From Candidatus Avimicrobium faecavium (lineage in GTDB: Bacteria > Bacillota > Clostridia > Oscillospirales > Ruminococcaceae), in assembly GCA_904419105.1 (NCBI GenBank), contig CAJFQR010000038.1, forward strand, positions 1 to 12,435: 12,435 bases of DNA. Direction: 5' to 3'. Under the pieces are notes generated by a model. It was given only the letters and a program-made list of their open reading frames with translations, ran no database searches and was not told the DNA's origin. The number at the start of each line of letters is the position of its first letter. The stretch's first letter is position 1. Positions 6,490-12,435 of the stretch are shown here, piece by piece. Both the position numbers and the translations under genes were made by a program.

Positions 6490-6578
6490 GGAAAAAGAAG
6501 AAAAGAGCCTTAAACCAACTAAAAAAACAGCCGCCAAACCGAGACAACCGGCCGAAATCTTACAAAAAAGGGCGCACT

Positions 6579-6610
6579 CTTTTGGTCAAAAGGGGCATTT
6601 TGGCCCAAAA
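6579..6610. promoter_or_regulatory. Two tandem palindromes, candidate operator
   Basis: CTTTTG-GT-CAAAAG (6579-6592) and TTTTGG-C-CCAAAA (6598-6610) are both perfect inverted repeats. They share the form TTTTGG-Y-C-M-AAA, with TTTTGG beginning at 6580 and 6598. The second ends 3 bases before the -35 box of the M23 peptidase gene. Location and symmetry suggest sites for a dimeric regulator; which one is unknown. Confidence 0.5.
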
Positions 6611-6613
6611 CCT

Positions 6614-6642
6614 TTGACTTTGCCCACATATAGCGGTATAAT
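6614..6642 (+). promoter_or_regulatory. Sigma-A promoter of the LysM-G5-M23 peptidase gene
   Basis: TTGACT (6614-6619), a 17-base spacer and consensus TATAAT (6637-6642). The start site would be near 6649, about 20 bases before the coding start. Confidence 0.85.
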
Positions 6643-6669
6643 ATCACTAAGTAAATTGGAAAGGAGATG

Positions 6670-8463
6670 ATGTGGTTGGCTCGCAACCGTTCTGACGCGG
6701 GATCCGATCTGGCTGAAGACCAGTCCGGAACCTGCGGCAAAAACAAGGCGGGGACGAACAGTTTCATCAAATGGGTATCCAATTGTACCGAACGATTTGA
6801 AGAGACACAGCTCTATCGATATTTTTATGTGACAGGTATTGCGCTGGCCCGTAAGGCCAAGCGCATCCGCCGCCGGAGCATCCGCTTCCTGAAGGCGCAC
6901 AAGCCGGTAATCCGGCTCAGCCCCAGGCACCGCCGGATCCTCGGGCGGGTCAGGGATTCCCTCAACAGCGCCAAGGCGCCGTTCGAGGAGGGGTTCAACT
7001 GGTCGCTGCAGTTTGCGGAGCAGCTTCGCCAGGCCAAGGAGGCCGGGGAGGAGAAGGCCCTCCTCCGCGAGACCTTTGCCCATGGATTTGCGGCCTGCCG
7101 GGACACCTCGTCCCGGGCCTTCAACTACGCGGCTCCGGTGGCCGGTGTCGCGGTACTGCTTCTGACCATTGCCGTCTATTCCAATCTGACCTTTGCCCTG
7201 TCGGTAGAGTACAACGGCCAGTTCATCGGCTACATCACCGATGAATCCGAGTTTGTCGCCGCCAATCAGAAGATGCGAGAGCGTATCGTGTTTGAGGAGT
7301 ACGAGTATCCCGAGGATGCTGTTCCGAAGTACACGCTCACCATCGTGTCCCAGTCCGACCTCAACACCGAGGAGGAGCTCACCGACAATCTCATCGCCTC
7401 TTCCGGCAGTGAGCTCACCGAGGCCTACGGCCTCTATGTGGCGGACAAGTTCGTAGGCGCGTCCTACGATGACGACGAGATCAACAGCCTGCTGGACAGC
7501 ATCAAGGCCGAGTACAGCACCGGCGACCCGGATGAGGTGGTGGAGTTCACCGATCCGGTTACCATCAAGGCAGGCCTGTATCCCAAGACCTCCATCGTCA
7601 ACATCGCCGCTCTGGAGGAAAAGCTCAAGAGCAACCAGGAGGAGGAGACCACCTACACCGTTCAGGAGGGTGACGCACCGACGGTGATTGCCCAGAAGTT
7701 TGATATGCTTTATGCCGACTTCAAGGCGCTCAACCCCGGTGTGGAGGAGTCCCTGCTCATCGGCCAGGAGGTCCTCATCGAGAAGGCCGTCCCGACGCTG
7801 GGCGTCCAGGTGATCCGTACCGAGGTCTACGAAGAAGAGGTCAACTTCTCCATCGTCCACGAGCAGGATCCGGATCTCCAGCAGGGGTACACCCGTGTCA
7901 CTCAGATGGGTGAGAAGGGCCTGAACCGTGTCACCGCTCAGGTGACCTATGTGGATGGCGTCGAGACCTCCCGCACCGTGCTCAGCACCGAAGTGGTCAA
8001 GGAACCGGTGGATGAGGTCATGGTCGTCGGCGGCAAGCAGCCGCTCAACCAGCTGCCCGCCACCGCAATGTCCACCAGCAGCTACTTCATCTGGCCGGTG
8101 GACGGCGGCTATCTGTCCTGCGGATTCTACGGCTATTACAACCACGGCGGTATGGATATCGCCGCCCATGCAGGCACAGCGGTGCGTGCGGCGGCAAGCG
8201 GCACCGTGGTAGCGGCCTTCAACTACACTAACGGCGCCTATGGGCGGTATGTGCTCATTGATCACGGCGGCGGCACCCAGACGCTCTATGCCCACAACAG
8301 CCAGGTCTATGTCTCGGTTGGCCAGTGGGTTGAGCAGGGTCAGTTGATTGCAGCGGTCGGCGCCACCGGCAATGCCTATGGCAACCACTGCCACTTTGAA
8401 ATCCGCGTCAACGGCGTACGCCGTGATCCGTCGGGTTACATCGGCACTGTATACAATCGCTGA
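6670..8463 (+). CDS. Membrane-anchored LysM-G5-M23 family metallopeptidase
   Basis: 597 residues from ATG 6670 (residue numbers below count from ATG 6667). A peptidoglycan endopeptidase of the M23 (lysostaphin/LytM) family. The first ~150 residues are very basic, with an Arg/Lys cluster near 62-95, and precede a single membrane helix at about 155-177. This implies a cytoplasmic N-terminus and an outside C-terminus. Outside lie an acidic linker region (about 180-325), a LysM wall-binding domain (about 329-374, TYTVQEGDAPTVIAQKF), a G5 domain (about 378-456) and the M23 domain (about 476-590). M23 residues are intact: zinc ligands His493 and Asp497 (NHGGMD) and His576, with His543 (LYAH) and His574 (HCH) catalytic. 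The start is uncertain: AAAGGAG (6660-6666) abuts ATG 6667, is 3 bases from ATG 6670 and 9 from TTG 6676. Likely role is cell-wall remodelling in growth or division. Confidence 0.93.
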   Translation: MWLARNRSDAGSDLAEDQSGTCGKNKAGTNSFIKWVSNCTERFEETQLYRYFYVTGIALARKAKRIRRRSIRFLKAHKPVIRLSPRHRRILGRVRDSLNSAKAPFEEGFNWSLQFAEQLRQAKEAGEEKALLRETFAHGFAACRDTSSRAFNYAAPVAGVAVLLLTIAVYSNLTFALSVEYNGQFIGYITDESEFVAANQKMRERIVFEEYEYPEDAVPKYTLTIVSQSDLNTEEELTDNLIASSGSELTEAYGLYVADKFVGASYDDDEINSLLDSIKAEYSTGDPDEVVEFTDPVTIKAGLYPKTSIVNIAALEEKLKSNQEEETTYTVQEGDAPTVIAQKFDMLYADFKALNPGVEESLLIGQEVLIEKAVPTLGVQVIRTEVYEEEVNFSIVHEQDPDLQQGYTRVTQMGEKGLNRVTAQVTYVDGVETSRTVLSTEVVKEPVDEVMVVGGKQPLNQLPATAMSTSSYFIWPVDGGYLSCGFYGYYNHGGMDIAAHAGTAVRAAASGTVVAAFNYTNGAYGRYVLIDHGGGTQTLYAHNSQVYVSVGQWVEQGQLIAAVGATGNAYGNHCHFEIRVNGVRRDPSGYIGTVYNR

Positions 8464-8481
8464 CAACTTTACACGATACCG

Positions 8482-8521
8482 AAAGGACCGGCTCTGCCAC
8501 AGCGGGAGTCGGTCCTTTTTT
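8482..8521 (+). terminator. Intrinsic terminator of the M23 peptidase gene
   Basis: AAAGGACCG (8482-8490) pairs perfectly with CGGTCCTTT (8510-8518). The loop is a partly paired 19 bases, and the T run ends at 8521. Confidence 0.9.
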
Positions 8522-8562
8522 GCGCGCCTGGAGGATCCTTCCTTCCAAAATTGTTTACATTT

Positions 8563-8575
8563 CTGGCAGTGCCAG
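8563..8575. promoter_or_regulatory. Perfect palindrome upstream of the carboxypeptidase promoter
   Basis: CTGGCA-G-TGCCAG is a perfect 13-base palindrome ending 3 bases before the -35 box at 8579. This position fits an activator or repressor site. No known regulator motif was recognised. Confidence 0.4.
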
Positions 8576-8578
8576 CCA

Positions 8579-8609
8579 TTGACTTGGAGCAAACTTTAAG
8601 TGCTAAAAT
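8579..8609 (+). promoter_or_regulatory. Promoter of the D-Ala-D-Ala carboxypeptidase gene
   Basis: TTGACT (8579-8584) and an extended -10 TGCTAAAAT (8601-8609), with a slightly long 19-base spacer. The start site would be near 8616, leaving only about 10 bases before ATG 8626. This favours the downstream TTG start of the gene. Confidence 0.68.
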
Positions 8610-8664
8610 AAAGCGGTGAACTGCCATGCCAGACACTTACGACCCAAAGGAAGGAATCCCCATT

Positions 8665-9885
8665 TTGAAGAAGTTTGCCCTGTTTTTGCTCGCTGCGGCG
8701 GTGACGCTGACGCCGCTTTCCCGCGTCGCCCATGCGGCGGCGGAACCGGAACTTGCCGCCGAGGCGGCGGTGCTGATGGACGCGGACAGCGGCCAGATTC
8801 TCTACGCCAAGGCAGCCGACCGGCAGATGGCCCCGGCCAGCCTGACCAAGCTGCTCACCGCGCTGGTGGCACTGGAGGAGCTGGATCCGGCCGGGACGGT
8901 GACCGTCAGCGAGGAGGCGGTGGATCTGCCCGCCTGGGGCTCCTCCGCCGATCTGGAGGCCGGGGAGGAGCTCACCGTAGACGACGTGCTTTACGCACTG
9001 ATGCTCCCCTCGGCCAATGAGGCTGCCAATGTTCTTGCCGAGGCGGTGGACGGCAGTGAGGAGGCTTTTGTGGACCGCCTCAATGCCCGGGCGGCGGCTC
9101 TCGGCGCAGACAACACCCACTTTGAGAACGCCCACGGCCTTCCGGCCCGGCGGCACTATACCACTGCCCGGGATCTGGCTACCATCACCCGGGCGGCGCT
9201 GGAGACTCCGGGCTTTCTGGACTACTTCGGCGCAGCCTTCCACACGCTTCCCGCCACCGATCTTTCACCGGAGCGGACATTGGGCCACACCCACCGGATG
9301 CTGCGTCCGGACCGGGAGGAATACGACCCGACGGTGATTGGCGGCAAGACCGGCTATACGATGCAGGCCGGCTATGCGCTGGCTACAGTGGCCCGGCGGG
9401 ACGGCCGGACGCTGATCGCCATTGTGCTCCACTCGGATGAATTTTACGCCGATACCCGCAAGCTGTTCGACTACGGCTTCTCCAACTTCTCGCCGGCAGT
9501 GGTGCCGGTAGAAGGTGCCGGGCTGATGACCCTCGGCAAAACCGAGGAGGGAGTGGGCAGCGTCGAGGCGGTCTGCGAGGTGCCGGACCAGCTGGAGCTG
9601 CTGCTCCCCCAGGGGCTGACCCTCTCCGATCTCACGGTGGAGGTGGAGAGCAGCCTGGATCCCCTCAGTCAGCAGCAGTCTTCGGCGGAGCTTGTGGTGT
9701 ACGCCGGCGGGGAGGAGCTCTTCAGCCAGACGCTGGACTTCCTCTCCTGGTCGGCTGAACTGGAGAGCGCCGCTCCGGTCCTGGCCGAAGGTGTCTCCCC
9801 TGGTGATGCGGCGGCAGTGGCCGGAGCCTTCGGTGTGATGGCGGTGGTGTCGGTGCTGGGATACCGGCGGCGCTGCCGGGTATGA
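8665..9885 (+). CDS. D-alanyl-D-alanine carboxypeptidase (S11 family, DacF-like), probable TTG start
   Basis: 406 residues from TTG 8665. A low-molecular-weight penicillin-binding protein that removes the terminal D-Ala of peptidoglycan pentapeptides, limiting cross-linking. All three active-site motifs are present: SLTK with Ser59 and Lys62, SAN at 116-118, and KTG at 228-230. A signal peptide (KKFALFLLAAAVTLTP to AHA, about 2-24) precedes the mature protein. The penicillin-binding domain runs to about 280 and a PBP5-like beta-rich C-terminal domain follows. A hydrophobic segment at about 383-400, capped by RRRCR, probably anchors it in the membrane. The TTG start is chosen because AAGGAAGGA lies about 9 bases upstream and the signal peptide starts directly there. 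ATG 8626 would add 13 polar residues, lacks a clear ribosome site, and lies almost on the inferred transcription start. It follows the M23 gene, another wall enzyme, but is separately transcribed. Confidence 0.93.
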   Translation: MKKFALFLLAAAVTLTPLSRVAHAAAEPELAAEAAVLMDADSGQILYAKAADRQMAPASLTKLLTALVALEELDPAGTVTVSEEAVDLPAWGSSADLEAGEELTVDDVLYALMLPSANEAANVLAEAVDGSEEAFVDRLNARAAALGADNTHFENAHGLPARRHYTTARDLATITRAALETPGFLDYFGAAFHTLPATDLSPERTLGHTHRMLRPDREEYDPTVIGGKTGYTMQAGYALATVARRDGRTLIAIVLHSDEFYADTRKLFDYGFSNFSPAVVPVEGAGLMTLGKTEEGVGSVEAVCEVPDQLELLLPQGLTLSDLTVEVESSLDPLSQQQSSAELVVYAGGEELFSQTLDFLSWSAELESAAPVLAEGVSPGDAAAVAGAFGVMAVVSVLGYRRRCRV

Positions 9886-9913
9886 AAAAAGGACGGTTTG
9901 ACCGTCCTTTTTT
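9885..9913. terminator. Bidirectional intrinsic terminator between the carboxypeptidase and MFS genes
   Basis: A perfect 12-base-pair stem (9885-9896 with 9902-9913) and five-base loop. Six A's on one side and six T's on the other let it end transcription on both strands. It overlaps the last base of the carboxypeptidase stop codon and lies 21 bases past the repaired MFS stop. Confidence 0.92.
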
Positions 9914-9934
9914 GCTGTAAGAAAAGGGGAGGAT

Positions 9935-11192
9935 TCAGCTCTCCTGTCCGGCGGTGATCTGCCGGCGGATCCGCAGGAACACCAGAAGGGCCAGAGCCTC
10001 CGCCATCAGGACAACGGCGCAGATGGCCGCCGGCGAGAGGGCGTCATACAGCAGGCCATCAGGCTGCTGCCGAGGAACAGCGCCAGCCCGTAGACGGTGT
10101 TGAAGATGCCGTAGGCAGTGCCCCTTTTGTGGAAGGAGGTCAGATCGGCGATGGCCGAGCGCATCACCGTTTCGTGGCCGCCGAGGACGATGCCGTACAG
10201 CGCCATACCGGCGGTTGCCAGCGCTGGATCACTGCCCAGCGTGAGCAGCGGGATGAGGATGGTGAGAGCGGGGATGACCGCCAGTGTGAGCAGTCCGCCG
10301 CTCTTTTTGCCCGAGCGGGCTTTGAAACGGTCATAGGCCCGGCCAATTATCAGTGCCGCCACCGCATCCACGATCATCGCGAAGGAGTACAGCGAGGCGA
10401 TGGCCGCATCGCTGAACACCCCGGCTGCCTTGAGGTGGAAGCCGATGATGGAGTAGGCCACCAGGCCAAAAGTGGCCAGGAAGGTGAACAGGCAGTAGAG
10501 CCAGAAGGTGGGGGTCAACCGGTCGGAATCCCGGGTGATGGTCTCGCCCTCCCGGCCAGATCATAGCCGGAGATGCGGCGGTAGGCGATGAACACCGCTG
10601 CCATCACCAGGATATAGGCGAGGAACATCATCCGGTAGCCGAGCTGGCAGCTGGCCAGGTCCTCCCGGCCGGTGGTGAGGAACACCACCGTAAAGACCAT
10701 CGGCCCGGCAAAGGCCCCGAGCTGGTCCAGCGCCTCCTGGAGGCCGAAGACCAGGCCGGTGCCCACATGGTTTTCCGCCACCTGGGAGAGGATGGTGTCC
10801 TTGGGCGGATTGCGCAGCGCCTTGCCGATGCGCTCGATAAGGAACAGCGCGAACAGCACCGGGACGCTGCGGGTCATGCCCATCAGCGGCACCACGATCA
10901 GCGTGCCGTATCCGAGGAAGATCAGCGCCCAGTGGCGCCCTGTGAAGTCAGAGATGCGCCCGGAGACGAGCCGCAGCACGTACCCCAAAAACTCCCCGAA
11001 GCCGTACAGTGTGCCCACGGTAGCGGCGCTCACCGACAGCAGGCTGAAATACTGTCCGTTGGCACTGCGGGCTCCTTCGTAGATGATATCGCCAAAGCAG
11101 CTCACCAGGCCAAACAGCAATACTGCCTGGACCACGGCCTTCTGCCGGCTGTTTTGAGATTGTGAGGACTGGGTATCATTCGTCTGTGTCAT
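9935..11192 (-). pseudogene. MFS transporter gene, interrupted by two single-base frameshifts
   Basis: Three consecutive frames together encode one 12-helix major facilitator transporter of about 419 residues. Piece 1 (11192 to about 10555) has helices 1-6, with motif A as GRISDFTGRHW. It then runs into a false tail and a stop at 10515. Piece 2 (about 10555 to 10055) has helices 7-11, entered through the out-of-frame linker REGETITRDSDR. Piece 3 (about 10055 to 9935) supplies helix 12 and the tail RRQITAGQES. Restoring one base at about 10551-10557 and one at about 10054-10057 rebuilds the whole frame. Both sites are short G/C runs. The start at 11192 is supported by GGAGG (11202-11206) 9 bases upstream, and it overlaps the marR end by 17 bases. 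Substrate unknown; drug or metabolite efflux under MarR control is likely. Real decay and sequencing error cannot be told apart here. Confidence 0.87.
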
Positions 11193-11664
11193 CTGTGTCA
11201 GCCTCCATTTGCTCAAGTCGTTCCAGCACATGGGGGAAGCCGCTGCGGCTCTCGGTTTTGGAGCGGTGGTATATCAGATCCAGCAGCTGGACAAAGGTCT
11301 CCCGCTGTTCCCCGTCAAATCCCTCCAGCAGCCATTCGTAAAAGCGGCTCTCCACCAGTGCCTTGGAATTTTTCAGCTGCTCGGCCTTTTCGGTGGCATA
11401 GAGCAGCCGGCTGCGCCCATCGGCGGGATTTTCCCGGCGGATGAGGTAGCCTTTTTCCTCCAGACGGGCCACCCGGCGGGCGGCGGCCCCCTTGTCCATA
11501 TTCAGCTCTTCGCAGATTTCCTTCTGGGAGATGCCCGGCCGGTGCCGGACCAGATGGATCAGGTCGAACTCCCCCGATCCGATCCCCTCCTGCCGCATCA
11601 CCCGGATGGTCAGCCTTCCGGCCTCCCGGGCAATTATGGTGATCTGGCGTCTGCTGGCGTCCAT
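11176..11664 (-). CDS. MarR family transcriptional regulator
   Basis: 162 residues, a typical length. It has the MarR layout: an N-terminal dimer helix, then a winged helix-turn-helix at about residues 45-72 (ISQKEICEELNMDKGAAARRV). The wing carries the family's Asp-x-Arg signature (NPADGRSRLLY, about 79-89), and C-terminal dimer helices follow. Such proteins are usually repressors released by small phenolic or drug-like ligands. GGAGGG (11672-11677) lies 7 bases before the start. The end overlaps the downstream MFS transporter start by 17 bases, so the two form an operon and the transporter is the probable main target. Repeated CTACAAC half-sites in its own promoter suggest autorepression. 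The ligand cannot be read from sequence. Confidence 0.93.
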   Translation of the reverse strand: MDASRRQITIIAREAGRLTIRVMRQEGIGSGEFDLIHLVRHRPGISQKEICEELNMDKGAAARRVARLEEKGYLIRRENPADGRSRLLYATEKAEQLKNSKALVESRFYEWLLEGFDGEQRETFVQLLDLIYHRSKTESRSGFPHVLERLEQMEADTDDTDE

Positions 11665-11690
11665 ATCGCTTCCCTCCTGTTTTGTTTAGA

Positions 11691-11738
11691 TGTAGCTACA
11701 ACCAATTTGATGACACTACAACTATTGTTTGCTGTCAA
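11691..11738 (-). promoter_or_regulatory. marR-MFS promoter with candidate MarR operator
   Basis: On the minus strand: TTGACA (11733-11738), 17 bases, then a poor -10 TGTCAT (11710-11715). Two copies of CTACAAC (plus strand 11696-11702 and 11716-11722) are exactly 20 bases apart and flank the -10. One is part of the perfect palindrome TGTAGCTACA (11691-11700). This arrangement would let a bound dimer block RNA polymerase. Confidence 0.65.
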
Positions 11739-11760
11739 CCTCGCCGGCAAAAATAACCGC

Positions 11761-11791
11761 AAAAAAAAGAGCGGCACTGCCGCTCTTTTTT
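11761..11791. terminator. Terminator of rarA, symmetrical
   Basis: A perfect 14-base-pair palindrome (11763-11776 with 11778-11791) around one C, with A's and T's at its ends. It begins 2 bases past the rarA stop codon on the minus strand, where the T run is eight bases (the A's at 11761-11768). It also shields the marR promoter from rarA read-through. Confidence 0.9.
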
Positions 11792-11793
11792 CT

Positions 11794-12435
11794 CTATTCC
11801 CGGCCCCGCTGCTTTTTGCGGTAGGCCAGGGCGGCCTGCTCGGTTTTGTTCCGGCCGAAGTGGTAGTACACCCGGTCCCTGAGCTCGTCCGGCAGATACT
11901 GCTGTTCCACCCAGCCGCCGTAATCATGGGGGAGCTTATAGCCCACCATATGCCCGAGCTGGGCGGCGCCCTTGTAGTGGCCGTCCCGCAGATGGGCAGG
12001 GATTTCCCCGGTGTGTCCGGCCCGTACATCGGCCATCGCCGCCGCCATCGCCGAGATGGCGGTGTTGGACTTCGGGGCGGTGCACAGCAGGATCACCGCC
12101 TCTGCCAGCGGGATCTGGGCCTCCGGCAGGCCAAGCTGAGTGGCCGAGTCGATAAGCGCCTTGACGATGGGTACCGCCATTGGCCAGGCCAGGCCGATAT
12201 CCTCGCTGGCGGTGACCAGGATCCGCCGGCAGGGGCTGATCAGATCGCCGGAGTCCAGCAGCCGGGCCAGATAGTGGAGGGCGGCGTTCTCATCGCTGCC
12301 CCGGATCGACTTCTGCAGCGCAGAGATCAGGTCGTAGTGGGCGTCCCCGTCCCGGTCGTACCGGTTGGAGGAACGCTGGCTCACCTCTTTGGCCGCCTCG
12401 AGGGTGGCTGCCGGCTCGTCACTGCCGGACACCGC
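11794..12435 (-). CDS. rarA: Replication-associated recombination protein RarA/MgsA (C-terminal part, 5' end outside window)
   Basis: 213 residues of the C-terminal half are visible, running off the right edge with no start codon. RarA (MgsA in Bacillus) is an AAA+ ATPase related to clamp loaders that acts at stalled replication forks. The visible part is the helical tetramerisation domain. It has AHYDLISALQKSIRGSDENAAL, the very typical RILVTASEDIGLAWP, the APKSNTAISAM segment, and the tail IPAHLRDGHYK, PHDYGGWVEQQYLP and VYYHF. The Walker A/B ATPase part would lie beyond 12435. A terminator follows directly after the stop. Assignment is firm from these conserved blocks. Confidence 0.93.
   Translation of the reverse strand, partial: AVSGSDEPAATLEAAKEVSQRSSNRYDRDGDAHYDLISALQKSIRGSDENAALHYLARLLDSGDLISPCRRILVTASEDIGLAWPMAVPIVKALIDSATQLGLPEAQIPLAEAVILLCTAPKSNTAISAMAAAMADVRAGHTGEIPAHLRDGHYKGAAQLGHMVGYKLPHDYGGWVEQQYLPDELRDRVYYHFGRNKTEQAALAYRKKQRGRE

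Noticed and set aside
4849..6537. A 562-codon minus-strand frame across rny
   Set aside because: Antisense shadow of rny; Leu/Asp/Gly-rich with no domain. Its equal length to the longest rny frame is a coincidence.
6586..8592. A 668-codon minus-strand frame across the M23 peptidase gene
   Set aside because: Antisense shadow; it covers the promoter and both palindromes and shows no protein motif.
10006..10518. A separate 170-residue membrane protein gene
   Set aside because: It is the middle piece of the frameshifted MFS gene: helices 7-11 follow on from helices 1-6 and lead into helix 12 in a third frame.

Overview
The window reads as chromosomal DNA from a GC-rich, low-oxygen Gram-positive bacterium of the class Clostridia, most likely an Oscillospirales/Ruminococcaceae-type gut bacterium. 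The evidence is a Rex redox repressor, a threonyl-tRNA synthetase with a T-box leader, RNase Y in place of RNase E, Gram-positive cell-wall enzymes (LysM/G5/M23 endopeptidase and an S11 D,D-carboxypeptidase), strong AGGAGG-type ribosome binding sites and classical sigma-A promoters. The lineage is an inference from gene content; no 16S or other decisive marker is present.

Layout, left to right. (1) 1-383 (+): the NADH-binding C-terminal part of rex, cut by the window edge, then a terminator. (2) 594-1496 (+): a secreted lipoprotein with two tandem beta-sandwich (carboxypeptidase-regulatory/Ig-like) domains, then a terminator. (3) 1675-2100 (+): a small UspA-like protein with its own promoter and terminator, converging on (4) 2205-4130 (-): thrS, preceded on its strand by a T-box riboswitch (about 4173-4444) and a TTGACA/TAAGAT promoter. 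(5) 4592-6432 (+): divergently, rny (RNase Y) behind a strong promoter and a 250-base highly structured leader that contains an internal terminator-like hairpin. (6) 6670-8463 (+): a membrane-anchored LysM-G5-M23 peptidase, with two tandem palindromes directly upstream of its promoter. (7) 8665-9885 (+): a DacF-type D-Ala-D-Ala carboxypeptidase, probably starting at TTG. (8) 11664 down to 9935 (-): a marR-MFS efflux operon whose transporter gene carries two single-base frameshifts. (9) 12435-11794 (-): the C-terminal part of rarA (mgsA), cut by the right window edge.

Almost every gene is its own transcription unit, with a recognisable promoter and a strong intrinsic terminator; several terminators work in both directions between convergent genes. 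The only clear co-transcribed pair is marR with the MFS gene (17-base overlap). The two wall enzymes are adjacent but separately promoted. No CRISPR array, tRNA, rRNA, insertion sequence or phage gene was seen. The most unusual part is the non-coding stretch 4131-4887 between thrS and rny, in particular the rny leader, which matches no RNA family I can recall. No obviously new multi-gene system is present.
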